Positions 1 to 7,535 of a stretch of 16,817 nt of DNA are shown here, one piece after another; the stretch's first letter is position 1; the number at the start of each line of letters is the position of its first letter. Below the pieces are notes generated by a model that worked only from the letters and a program-made list of their open reading frames with translations, did not search any database and was not told the origin of the DNA. The stretch lies in contig DTYS01000064.1 of NCBI GenBank assembly GCA_012961755.1, positions 1-16,817 of the forward strand, written 5' to 3'. Origin of the DNA: Candidatus Latescibacterota bacterium. Its GTDB lineage: Bacteria; Latescibacterota; 4484-107; B68-G9. The position numbers were made by a program, and so were the translations under genes.

Positions 1-39
1 GATAAACATCCAGAGGAGTAGGAACTTAAAGTTATCCAT
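1..39 (-). CDS. N-terminal fragment of a protein with a hydrophobic start (runs off the window)
   Basis: Only the first 13 codons are inside the window. They read MDNFKFLLLWMFI, a lysine followed by a hydrophobic stretch, as expected for a signal peptide or first membrane segment. The ATG (39..37) is preceded by a strong ribosome binding site, GGGAGGTGA, ending 6 bases upstream. The start overlaps the last 8 bases of the glycerol-1-phosphate dehydrogenase gene, so it is probably the next member of the same operon and translationally coupled to it. Function cannot be judged. The strong RBS and operon position support a real gene; the short visible length limits certainty. Confidence 0.65.
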   Translation of the reverse strand, partial: MDNFKFLLLWMFI

Positions 40-1393
40 GGCGACTCACCTCCCTTCCGAAGGCCCTCTCCAGTGCCTCGTCCGCGCGGGAAGGCAGCAG
101 TCCCACGAGGTACGCTGTGTCCAAGACCGTCCACCTTCCCCTTACCTCCCTCCCGTAGAGGAGGGCGTCCCTGAGGAGGTCGTAGGTTATCCCGAGCTCC
201 TCGGGCCCGGTCGGGGCTCCGGCCTCCCTCAGTTCCTCCCTCAGGAGGTCCGGGGGGACCCACCTGCGGACGATCTCCTCCCTCACCTCCTCCCAGCCCT
301 CCGCGAGCTTCCCCAGGAGGTCCTCGGGCCTTTCGGATGTTTTCTTCATCAGCTCGGCCTCTACCTCGCCCGCGTACGGTCCGTACCTCTCCTTCATCCC
401 CTCCGACGGAAGTTCCGAGTTCGAGCTCCACTTTCCTGGATCGGAGTCGAGGATCATCCCGTAGAGGGCGGAGGCTATCAAGGTCCCGACCCCCACCTGG
501 GCCCCGTGGAGGGCGGTGCCCCTTCCGTGGAGCGGGGCTGTCATGTCGAGCCAGTGGGAGATGAGGTGCTCCCCCCCGGAGGCGGGGCTGGAGGTCCCCG
601 CCACCGTCATCCCGAAGCCGGAGTCCAGGAGGGCCATGAGGAGGACCCCCACGGCATCGGGATCTCCCTTCCTTATGCCCGGAAGCCTATCCCTAAGCTC
701 TCCCTCCCAGAACCCCACGGCCTCCCTCGGGAGGTGACAGTAATACCCCCCGAAGAGCCATCCCGAAAGCCACCAGTCCACGTCGGCTACGGTCTTCGAG
801 CGAAGGTCCGCGTACCCTGCAGGAGCCATATCCCCGGGGGCCGAGGTCACCACCTCGGGGTCACCGGAGACGCCCACGGGCGGGGAGGAAGGGACGGTGC
901 GCTTGACCCCCCTCGTCAGTAGGGCGGCCACGGGGGACGTGTACCCGTTCATGCTGGCGGCGGTGGGGATCACGATGTAGGGCCTTCCGGCCCTGTGGGC
1001 CGCCCATTTGACTATGTCATTCACGGTCCCGCTTCCCACGGCCACCAGTCCGGCCTCCCCGCCCACACGGCCGAGTAGGTGCGTCGCCACCTCCTCGGTG
1101 GCCATGAGGGGGAGGGGGAAGACGAGCTGCTTCACGCGGAACCTCCCCTCCCTGAGGACGAGGGCCACCCTCCTTCCCGCGGCCTCGTAGGTGGCATCGT
1201 CGGCCACGAGGAGGACCTCGCTCCTCCATCCCTCCCTTAAAAGCAGTTCCGGGATGCGCTCGAGAGCGCCGTACCCCACGTCCAGCCACCTTGTGGGGAT
1301 GTGATGCTCCCTCCCACACGCGCAGGTCCACCTCCTGCCGAGCTTGTCCGAGAAGGGTCCCTTCACCTTACGAACCATATCGGGCTGGTCCAT
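32..1393 (-). CDS. sn-glycerol-1-phosphate dehydrogenase family protein (AraM/EgsA type)
   Basis: This 453-residue protein belongs to the iron-containing alcohol dehydrogenase / glycerol-1-phosphate dehydrogenase superfamily. Known members reduce dihydroxyacetone phosphate to sn-glycerol-1-phosphate with NAD(P)H in the cytoplasm. The nucleotide-binding motif GSGTVND is at residues 120-126. Probable metal ligands are D196 (AGYADL), H276 (SGGEH) and H296 (ALHGAQVGVG). An N-terminal CACGREH cluster (24-30) precedes the Rossmann part. The C-terminal ~140 residues are helical and charged. The ATG at 1393 overlaps the preceding gene by 31 bases and follows AGGGGGCGAGGT; an ATG five codons later (1378) has a weaker site. 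It sits after a PHP-domain gene in an operon with envelope proteins, which suggests a lipid or glycerophosphate role. The bacterial homologue AraM makes G1P for heptaprenylglyceryl lipids. Family assignment is firm; exact substrate is inferred. Confidence 0.88.
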   Translation of the reverse strand: MDQPDMVRKVKGPFSDKLGRRWTCACGREHHIPTRWLDVGYGALERIPELLLREGWRSEVLLVADDATYEAAGRRVALVLREGRFRVKQLVFPLPLMATEEVATHLLGRVGGEAGLVAVGSGTVNDIVKWAAHRAGRPYIVIPTAASMNGYTSPVAALLTRGVKRTVPSSPPVGVSGDPEVVTSAPGDMAPAGYADLRSKTVADVDWWLSGWLFGGYYCHLPREAVGFWEGELRDRLPGIRKGDPDAVGVLLMALLDSGFGMTVAGTSSPASGGEHLISHWLDMTAPLHGRGTALHGAQVGVGTLIASALYGMILDSDPGKWSSNSELPSEGMKERYGPYAGEVEAELMKKTSERPEDLLGKLAEGWEEVREEIVRRWVPPDLLREELREAGAPTGPEELGITYDLLRDALLYGREVRGRWTVLDTAYLVGLLPSRADEALERAFGREVSRHG

Positions 1394-3534
1394 ACCTCGC
1401 CCCCTAAGGCCGTGGCCACGTTCGAAGGAAAGTCCCTGACAGGGACCCTTAGCTTAACGGAGAGGTAGTAGTAGGACTGCCCGGGTGGTGGGGAGTCCAC
1501 GAACTCCCCTTCCAGCTCCCTACCTTCGGCCCCGACCTCCCATATCACCTCCCCGTTCCTAACTATCCCGACCCAGGCCAAGGGTTCAAGGGCCAACACC
1601 TTGAACCTCACCCTTGCGGACTTCCCCTCCGTCCTTCCTCCTATGAACGCATCCCCCACCCAGAACTCCACGATGACCCTCGCCCCTGTAGTGGCCACGG
1701 TCCTGTGTGCCCTGAGCGCCTCCCATATCCCTTCCTTAGAAAGCTCCCTCGCATAGACTCCCGTCAGTGCCCCACCCACGCCCGGGTTCCTGCGGTGGTT
1801 GTCGCTTCCCCCCACGAACCCTACCTCCATCCCTGAGTCCAGGACCATGTGGACCCTCTGTGGATGGCGCATTGGGACGGTCCATCCTGAGCACACCTCT
1901 ATATTTGCCTCCCTCGGATCCCTGGCGAGCTCCCACGTGGGATGGTGGGCGTGGAGGAGGACCGGAAGGTCTTCGAAGTCCTTCAAGAGGGACCCCAAAT
2001 TCCCAACTTCGGTCCACCTAAGGAGCAACCCCTCCCCGAGGAACAGGACCGTGCGGTGGTTCGGCGCCTCCCCGGAATGGTGACAGCTCCACTCGTACCC
2101 GTCGAGGGGTACGAACCTTCCCTCCTCGTAGAACGCCCGGTTAAAGGACTGAAGGAGCACGTACTGGGCCTCAAGCTGGTCGATCCCGAAGGAGTCGTTG
2201 TCGGTTACGGCCACGAAGTCCAGCAGTGCACGGTCCTTGGCGAAGTGGAGGAGCTCGTCCGGCTCTCCTTCGGTCTCCCCTAAGAGGCTTCCGTGGCGGT
2301 GGGGGTCACCCCAGAACAGGGTGTACGTTTCCGCTCCGACCTTCACCCTATGGCGGTGCTCTGGGTTCCTCACGAATTTCCTTACATCGGTCGGCCTCCA
2401 CCCGGTCCAGCTCCTGTCAGTAGGGGGCGACGGACTCCCCTGGGAGAGTTCGAGCCACCCAGCCCATACGTCGAACCCCTCGTCCCCCCTGCCAGGCATG
2501 GCCGCCACCGCTACCTTCCCGTCCACGGCAGGACCTGGAGTGTACCTCCTCGCTCCCTCGTGGAGCACGATCTCGGGACCCCATCCGTCCCTCCACTTCC
2601 TACCGAGAAGTACGCCCCCTGCGCGTTTCGTCCCCTCGGTGTCCACATCCTTCCTCTCCCACAGGAGCCACATATCTTCTCCGTCCGGGACCAGGAACGG
2701 TCCCCTCTTCCTACCGTAGAACCCCCAGACGGCCCACACGTCGTCCGCGGGGAGGACCCCGTAGAAGAGGTTCACTACATCGCCCATGTCCTCCCATTCC
2801 TCCTCTCCCCTCCTCGCCACCGCCACGGTGTGGAGCTGGTCGAGGACACCCTCCTTCTGGGCATCCACCCTGCGAACGTACGCCACCCAGGGCCTGCCCT
2901 CACGGTCCAGGGCGATCCAGGGGAACATATGCCAGCCCGGGCCAAAGGAGGCCCGCTCTAAAGGCCCCCAAGCTCCCGTCCACCTCCTGACGAAGATCTC
3001 GTACTTGCCGTCTTCGTAGGCCTCAAAGGCGACCCATACCTCCCCATCCCGGCAGGAGACCGACGGCCTGAACGCCATCATCCCTTCGGAGACCGTGAAG
3101 CTTCCCTGGGGTCCAAAGACCCTGACCTGGAACCTTCCGCCCTCCCCCCTGCACCAGGCCATCCACACCTCACCCCCACAGGACGCTGCCTTCGGACGGT
3201 ATATGAGATCGACCCTGTCGAGGACCTCGGTGGAACCTAAACTTCCGTCCTTCAGTTCCCTTGCTGTAAGTTCCCACTTTCCTTGTCTCCACCTCGGCCA
3301 TGCGAAGACGACGCCGTCCTCCGAGGAGGCCAGGGTGGGCGTATGCTGAGGGAGGGGCCGGGGACTCAACTCAAGGGGCCTTCCTCCTGGTACCTCCCTC
3401 GCCCTTACGACCTCGGTCCTCCCCCTGCGCTCGGCCCATACGACCCAGAGCTTCCTCCGGAAGAGCGTAAGGTCCGGGTCCCTGACCCAGCCGAGCCGAC
3501 CGCCTTCTGCCACGAGAGAAGCTTCCCATCCCAT
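1363..3534 (-). CDS. PHP/DUF3604-type metallohydrolase with N-terminal propeller-like repeats
   Basis: About 723 residues in two parts. Residues 1-370 contain repeated short units of the form 'GEVWMAW' or 'GEVWVAF' followed by charged beta-rich stretches (near 28-33, 75-80, 121-127, 164-170, 214-220, 287-292), resembling beta-propeller blades. Residues 400-723 form a PHP-like metal centre as in DUF3604 proteins: GDPHRH (409-414), TDND (444-447), GYEW (479-482), HAHH (528-531) and GGSDNH (575-580) supply histidines, aspartates and a glutamate for two or three metals. A beta-rich tail follows. There is no signal peptide, so it is probably cytoplasmic. The ATG at 3534 has GGAGG five bases upstream; an ATG at 3546 with a weaker AGGTG is possible (727 residues). 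It starts 53 bases after the membrane/spermidine-synthase-like gene, with a hairpin between, and overlaps the dehydrogenase start by 31 bases. Substrate is unknown; a phosphoesterase or similar hydrolase is likely. Confidence 0.75.
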   Translation of the reverse strand: MGWEASLVAEGGRLGWVRDPDLTLFRRKLWVVWAERRGRTEVVRAREVPGGRPLELSPRPLPQHTPTLASSEDGVVFAWPRWRQGKWELTARELKDGSLGSTEVLDRVDLIYRPKAASCGGEVWMAWCRGEGGRFQVRVFGPQGSFTVSEGMMAFRPSVSCRDGEVWVAFEAYEDGKYEIFVRRWTGAWGPLERASFGPGWHMFPWIALDREGRPWVAYVRRVDAQKEGVLDQLHTVAVARRGEEEWEDMGDVVNLFYGVLPADDVWAVWGFYGRKRGPFLVPDGEDMWLLWERKDVDTEGTKRAGGVLLGRKWRDGWGPEIVLHEGARRYTPGPAVDGKVAVAAMPGRGDEGFDVWAGWLELSQGSPSPPTDRSWTGWRPTDVRKFVRNPEHRHRVKVGAETYTLFWGDPHRHGSLLGETEGEPDELLHFAKDRALLDFVAVTDNDSFGIDQLEAQYVLLQSFNRAFYEEGRFVPLDGYEWSCHHSGEAPNHRTVLFLGEGLLLRWTEVGNLGSLLKDFEDLPVLLHAHHPTWELARDPREANIEVCSGWTVPMRHPQRVHMVLDSGMEVGFVGGSDNHRRNPGVGGALTGVYARELSKEGIWEALRAHRTVATTGARVIVEFWVGDAFIGGRTEGKSARVRFKVLALEPLAWVGIVRNGEVIWEVGAEGRELEGEFVDSPPPGQSYYYLSVKLRVPVRDFPSNVATALGGEVWTSPIWFVR

Positions 3535-3539
3535 TCCGT

Positions 3540-3544
3540 CCTCC
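3540..3544 (-). promoter_or_regulatory. Ribosome binding site that favours the 3534 start
   Basis: GGAGG lies exactly five bases before the ATG at 3534. The competing ATG at 3546 overlaps this site and has only AGGTG upstream, so the shorter product is preferred. Confidence 0.5.
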
Positions 3545-3559
3545 ATTGACGCACCTGGC

Positions 3560-3581
3560 CCGGGGCGGCCGGAGGCCCCGG
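3560..3581 (-). other. GC-rich hairpin between two genes of the envelope operon
   Basis: A perfect 7-bp inverted repeat, CCGGGGC (minus strand, 3581..3575) and GCCCCGG (3566..3560), encloses an 8-base loop in the 53-base gap. No U-run follows, so it is not a classical terminator. It could stabilise mRNA ends or tune expression of the downstream gene. It may also be chance in GC-rich DNA. Confidence 0.4.
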
Positions 3582-3587
3582 AAGAGG

Positions 3588-5807
3588 TCAAAGCGGACAC
3601 TCCCTTCCGGCCATGTACGTCCCTAAGAGCAGGAGCAAGAGCGTCGCACCGTTGAGCAGGGAGAGCCAGTATAATGCCCCCCTTATGCCTAAGAGGGGCA
3701 CGAGGAACAGGCTGCTGCCGGCTGCTCCGAAGAAGGCCCCGAACAGGTCCGCGCCGTACAGACTCCCCGCCTCCTTTCCTACCCTCTCCCCGACGACGAG
3801 CCTGCCCGCCAAGGGAAACTGTACCCCCCCTACGAACCCTGCCAGGGCAGGAAGGATAGTAAAGATGGCTTCGCTCCGGACCGATGTTAAGGAGAGGACC
3901 AGGACCAAGGGGTAGAGGACCACGGCAACCTGGGCCCAGACGAAGGCCGGAAGTGCCCTCGTCCTCTTTCCCCACCTCACCACAGTCCAGCTGCCCAGGC
4001 TCAGTCCTACCATGAAGGTGCTTAGTATCAGGCCGAGCTTGTAGTACACGTAGCCGAACCTCACTTGGAAGGCCACCAGGACTACGGTCTGGAAGGCCAT
4101 CTCGGCAAGACCTGTAGTGCCCACGGCCATCACCACGGGCGCCCTCCAGTGGGGATTGCCACCGAGCAGGAGGAGCCCGAGGGCAAGATATATCCCTACG
4201 GGGACGCACATCCTCCGGAAGCCGACCCTCCCGGCCTCGGAAAGGAGACCCTGGGCCCCATGGTAGAACTGGGAAGCCCAGAGGGCCAAGGCGTAGAAGT
4301 ATCCCACCGGGAACAGATCGCGGTTCGGACGGACGTCGGCCTCGGACTCGACTTCCTCCCTCACGTATCCCGTCCTGTCGGGGCTGAGCTTGTAGGGGAG
4401 GTAATATTCCCTCACGAACTCGGCCTCTATTCCCCTTCCCCTGAGGCGTCCTACGAGCAGGGAAGGGTCCAGGGATATAGGGGAGTCCGAGGCCAGAAAG
4501 TACGCCGTCCCTCCGGGGACGATCTCCACATAGCGGAAGACCTCCTTTAAGGTCCTATACAGACAGGCCAGGTACCTCCTCTGGGGTTCCCCTAAGACGT
4601 TCTCCGAGGACGTGACGCCAAAGGAGAATATCCCTCCTTGCTCCATGTGGGCCTCGACCTCCCTAAAGAACTCCTGGGTGTAGAACCTGTTGAGTTGCGC
4701 TGTGAGGGGATCGGAGAGTCCAACTATGATCACGTCGTACCTCCCCCCCTTCCTCGCGAGCCACCTCCTCCCGTCCTCGTAGATTATGTGTAACCTCGGA
4801 TCGAGGAAGGCGTCCTCGAGCACCGAATCCCTCCATACCCTCACGACCTCGGGGTCGAGTTCGAGGTAGGTCACCTCCCTTACGGGATGTTTCAGGGCCT
4901 CGGCGAGTCCTCCCCCGAGCCCACCACCTATCATGAGGACCTTCCCCGGCCCGGGATGGGAGAGGAGGGGGAAGTGTACGAGCTCCTCCGGCCTGAGCTC
5001 ACTTCGGGAGGTGCTCACAAGTATCCCGTTCTCGAACAGACTGTACTCCCCCTCCAACCTGACCAATGATATCCTGCCGTAAGGGGAGTCCTCCGTGCGC
5101 ACGAGCTCCATCCCCCTCCACCTTACCTCGGACGAGGACCTCTCGACCGACCTCACTCCGCCGGCCACCACGAAGGCCGCTGTCAGGAGGAGGGCGGAGG
5201 TCGAGATGCCCGCGAGGGCCCCGTGGCCTTCCAGGGATAGTAAGGCTGCGGAGAGGAGGTTCAGGCATCCCACGAGGACCGCCACCCCGAAGGGGGGGAT
5301 AAGGGGCACGAGGAGGAGCTGGGTGAGCAGGCCACCCACGGCGGAACCTGCGGCCTCCAGGATGTACACGTTCCCTATCCCCCTGAGGGAGTCCCCGTAC
5401 CTTTCCGAGAGTATCCTACAACCCAAGGCGAACCCGAACCCTCCCAGAATACACAGCGGGGCCAGTATGGCGAACGCTGCCAAGGCCACGGGGACTATAC
5501 CCGTAAGTTCGCCCGGAGGTATACCCAGAAGCTCCCTTACGGTCCTGGCCAGGAAGAGCTCGGAAGGGAGGACCGCCCATACTCCCATCTGAAGCAGGGC
5601 GAGGGCCCTAAGCTTATCTTCGATCCTGTCTGCGAACCTCCCCAGGCCCCAACTCCCCACCGCTCCCCAGACCAACCATGCGGAGAGCATAACTCCTAAG
5701 GAAAGCTCGTTGCCGTAGAAGGCGACCATGAGCTCCCTCAGGAGCACTATCTGGGCGGATATGGCCGTGGCACCCGTGAGCACCACAGCAAAGAGCAGCC
5801 TGTACAT
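3588..5807 (-). CDS. Integral membrane protein with central spermidine-synthase-like domain
   Basis: About 739 residues. The N-terminal ~215 residues hold roughly six or seven hydrophobic segments, resembling fused MFS/spermidine-synthase proteins. Residues ~230-440 form a soluble SAM/decarboxylated-SAM-binding fold: SPYGRI (241-246), GGGLGGG (294-300), the acidic strand end ELD (316-318) and YEDGR (343-347). Residues ~510-739 give about six to seven more membrane spans. In true aminopropyltransferases the active site reads D-x-x-D-P after the YDVIIV strand; here it is G363-L-S-D366-P, so the first catalytic Asp is missing and classical spermidine synthesis is doubtful. Two start codons overlap in GTGATG: GTG at 5810 or ATG at 5807; I chose ATG, which overlaps the upstream stop by one base (TGATG). 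It is co-transcribed with the Wzi-like gene upstream and the PHP gene downstream. Fold assignment is solid; function is unknown. Confidence 0.8.
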   Translation of the reverse strand: MYRLLFAVVLTGATAISAQIVLLRELMVAFYGNELSLGVMLSAWLVWGAVGSWGLGRFADRIEDKLRALALLQMGVWAVLPSELFLARTVRELLGIPPGELTGIVPVALAAFAILAPLCILGGFGFALGCRILSERYGDSLRGIGNVYILEAAGSAVGGLLTQLLLVPLIPPFGVAVLVGCLNLLSAALLSLEGHGALAGISTSALLLTAAFVVAGGVRSVERSSSEVRWRGMELVRTEDSPYGRISLVRLEGEYSLFENGILVSTSRSELRPEELVHFPLLSHPGPGKVLMIGGGLGGGLAEALKHPVREVTYLELDPEVVRVWRDSVLEDAFLDPRLHIIYEDGRRWLARKGGRYDVIIVGLSDPLTAQLNRFYTQEFFREVEAHMEQGGIFSFGVTSSENVLGEPQRRYLACLYRTLKEVFRYVEIVPGGTAYFLASDSPISLDPSLLVGRLRGRGIEAEFVREYYLPYKLSPDRTGYVREEVESEADVRPNRDLFPVGYFYALALWASQFYHGAQGLLSEAGRVGFRRMCVPVGIYLALGLLLLGGNPHWRAPVVMAVGTTGLAEMAFQTVVLVAFQVRFGYVYYKLGLILSTFMVGLSLGSWTVVRWGKRTRALPAFVWAQVAVVLYPLVLVLSLTSVRSEAIFTILPALAGFVGGVQFPLAGRLVVGERVGKEAGSLYGADLFGAFFGAAGSSLFLVPLLGIRGALYWLSLLNGATLLLLLLGTYMAGRECPL

Positions 5808-7381
5808 CACATCCTATGCTCCAAGCTCAGCAGGACCTCCAGGCCGGAGCTCTTCCTCCCTTCGATATGCTCGAAGTTCCATATTCTTATATATCTAAGG
5901 TTCAGCTCGGCATCCCTCTTTCCTATCTCCCTCCAGAATACCCTTATGCCTAGGATGCTCTTCACCTCCTCGGTCCCGGAAAGGAACTCCCAACAGTCGG
6001 GATCGCCGGGCCCATGATCCCTGTCCATACTTCCCTCTCCCTTCCTCAGCCTTTCGTAATAGAACGAGATACCCATGCCCGGTCCGAACCTCTTCTCGAA
6101 CTCCGCCCAGAGATCGTCGGCGTCCGAGCCTATGGGATGACCTATGGGACGGCTGAGGTGCTTGTAGCGGTTTATGGCCCTCTCGTGGGTGTAACAGTAC
6201 TGGTTCACGAAGGCGTACTCCGCCCTGAGGTCCGAATCCTTCAGGCCGAGAGGATCGGCCCAGTGGAAGCCTCCTAAGAGCCCATATTTGTTCCTCCAGT
6301 GCTTCGGGGAGTACGTGGGACGATAATCGTCTACCAGGATCTCGCAGTATAGCTTGAGGTTTTTGAAGAAAGCTCCGACGTCGACCCCGGCCAGAACGTT
6401 GTCCCCGCTTCCCATCTCCCCCCCCTCCGCCTCGGGAGGGATAGATCTGCTGGCCTGTTGCTCGGTTATGAGGTACACCGAGAAGGGGTTCAGGTACGAA
6501 GGTTCGAACCTGTCCCCGTAGACCACCGTCTCCGAAACCCCGAACTGGAACCTGTTCCATCTAACCTCTAACCTATGTCCCGATAGATACTTAGGCCTTC
6601 TAACCCCTCTAGAATCCTCCCCCTTCAGGACGGCGGTGAAGGCCTCGAACCCGAGCCCCCTGTACCCGAACCTCAGCCTTAACATGTCCCAGGGCGACGT
6701 ACCTCCGGAAAGCAGGAGAGCACCGTGCCTTCCGGGACCCCATCTCAGCCTTCCCCTGCCCAACAGCAGGGAGCCGTGAGATAAGGGGAATACCATGTAT
6801 GCCTCGGTCCTGCCGACGTTGTCGGCGTCTATTGGGTCCCCCTTTTCCCTCCTATATGAGACCCTTGTCTCGTCCGGAAATAGGTCCCCGAAGAGCCTTC
6901 CGGTCATAAGGTACCACTCTATGTGGCTCATAAACCCTATCTTCCCCAGGTTTCCGCAGAGGTCGGGGAACACGGATATCAAGAACCCCATCCCAAGTTC
7001 GGGGAAGGCCTTACCGTGCCTAAGCCGCACGGAGATCCCTACCCGTGTGTCGAGATAGAAAAGAAAATCGGGACCCACCTTCTTCAGGAAGTACCTTCGG
7101 GGCTTCCCGACCTTTACGCCCAAGGCATAAGCTTCATAAGGATATCTCCTTAGGTAGGCGGAGCTCTCCTTCCTTTCTAAGGGGGATGCTTTTCCCTCGA
7201 TGGCCTTCCCGAGGAGCCTTACCACCTCACCCCTGCTCAGAGGGTACATCTCCCCGGAGGGCGGGACGACCCCCTTCACCTGGAGCCTGTCCAGGAGCTT
7301 GTATACCTCGTCGTCCAACGGCACATCCGACAGAGTGTTTGCCCCTGCGAGGATCGTGCTCATAAGGACGGTCAGGAGCAT
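5807..7381 (-). CDS. Wzi-like outer-membrane barrel protein (capsule assembly family) with SLH-like N-terminus
   Basis: About 524 residues, first gene of the second operon. The N-terminus MLLTVLMSTILAGA is a hydrophobic, uncharged export signal, with likely cleavage near residue 16. Residues ~18-60 (DVPLDDEVYKLLDRL, then PLSRGEVVRLL) look like one SLH-type repeat. The rest alternates short polar/aromatic strands as in an outer-membrane beta barrel and carries family-like motifs: GRGRLRWGPGRHGALLLSGG, then GHRLEVRWNRFQFGVSETVV, then YLNPFSVYL. It ends with an amphipathic strand, as barrels do. Wzi in enteric bacteria anchors capsule polysaccharide at the cell surface; distant homologues in other phyla have no proven role. 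An in-frame ATG at 7420 is rejected because it lies inside the -10 promoter box; the chosen ATG has AGGAGG four bases upstream. The stop overlaps the next start. Family call is moderate to good; function is inferred. Confidence 0.72.
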   Translation of the reverse strand: MLLTVLMSTILAGANTLSDVPLDDEVYKLLDRLQVKGVVPPSGEMYPLSRGEVVRLLGKAIEGKASPLERKESSAYLRRYPYEAYALGVKVGKPRRYFLKKVGPDFLFYLDTRVGISVRLRHGKAFPELGMGFLISVFPDLCGNLGKIGFMSHIEWYLMTGRLFGDLFPDETRVSYRREKGDPIDADNVGRTEAYMVFPLSHGSLLLGRGRLRWGPGRHGALLLSGGTSPWDMLRLRFGYRGLGFEAFTAVLKGEDSRGVRRPKYLSGHRLEVRWNRFQFGVSETVVYGDRFEPSYLNPFSVYLITEQQASRSIPPEAEGGEMGSGDNVLAGVDVGAFFKNLKLYCEILVDDYRPTYSPKHWRNKYGLLGGFHWADPLGLKDSDLRAEYAFVNQYCYTHERAINRYKHLSRPIGHPIGSDADDLWAEFEKRFGPGMGISFYYERLRKGEGSMDRDHGPGDPDCWEFLSGTEEVKSILGIRVFWREIGKRDAELNLRYIRIWNFEHIEGRKSSGLEVLLSLEHRM

Positions 7382-7385
7382 GGGG

Positions 7386-7391
7386 CCTCCT
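7386..7391 (-). promoter_or_regulatory. Ribosome binding site deciding the Wzi-like start
   Basis: AGGAGG sits four bases before the ATG at 7381, inside the predicted ~23-base leader. Just upstream, CTTC-GGAC-GAAG (7403..7392) can form a small 4-bp hairpin abutting the site. Confidence 0.75.
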
Positions 7392-7411
7392 CTTCGTCCG
7401 AAGTCCCCCAC

Positions 7412-7440
7412 ATTATACATTGATCTTCCAAGCTTGTCAA
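7412..7440 (-). promoter_or_regulatory. Perfect consensus sigma-70-type promoter for the envelope operon
   Basis: On the minus strand TTGACA (7440..7435) and TATAAT (7417..7412) are separated by exactly 17 bases, matching the housekeeping consensus at all twelve positions. Transcription should start near 7405-7404, leaving a leader of about 23 bases before the ATG at 7381. It lies in the only sizeable intergenic gap of the window and faces the Wzi-like gene, so it probably drives the whole second operon. No operator repeat is evident. Confidence 0.9.
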
Positions 7441-7510
7441 CATGGGGAAGAGGACGATAAATTCAGAGGGGATGGGGAAATTAGAAGTGAGGTTATAGGA
7501 CACAACAGGA

Positions 7511-7534
7511 GACCCTTTGGGCTGTCTGAGGGTC
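7511..7534 (-). terminator. Weak hairpin after the translation operon, possible terminator
   Basis: On the minus strand GACCCT (7534..7529) and AGGGTC (7516..7511) can pair across a 12-base loop, starting right after the TAA of the 39-codon ORF. The 3' flank (TCCTGTTGTG) is only mildly U-rich, so intrinsic termination would be weak. Its position at the operon end is the main support. Termination here could instead be Rho-dependent. Confidence 0.3.
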
Positions 7535-7535
7535 C

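Noticed and set aside
38..922. Long plus-strand ORF of 294 codons opposite the dehydrogenase gene
   Set aside because: Its proline/glycine/arginine-rich translation has no recognisable domain and it is the mirror of a well-supported gene; long antisense frames are expected in this GC-rich, purine-biased coding strand.
3547..4209. In-frame N-terminal extension of the PHP-domain gene back to 4209
   Set aside because: It would overlap the membrane protein gene by more than 600 bases, and the translated extension is low-complexity; a good RBS exists for the start at 3534.
7382..7420. Thirteen-residue N-terminal extension of the Wzi-like protein
   Set aside because: The ATG lies inside the -10 promoter element and upstream of the expected transcription start; the downstream ATG has a far better ribosome binding site and begins a signal peptide.
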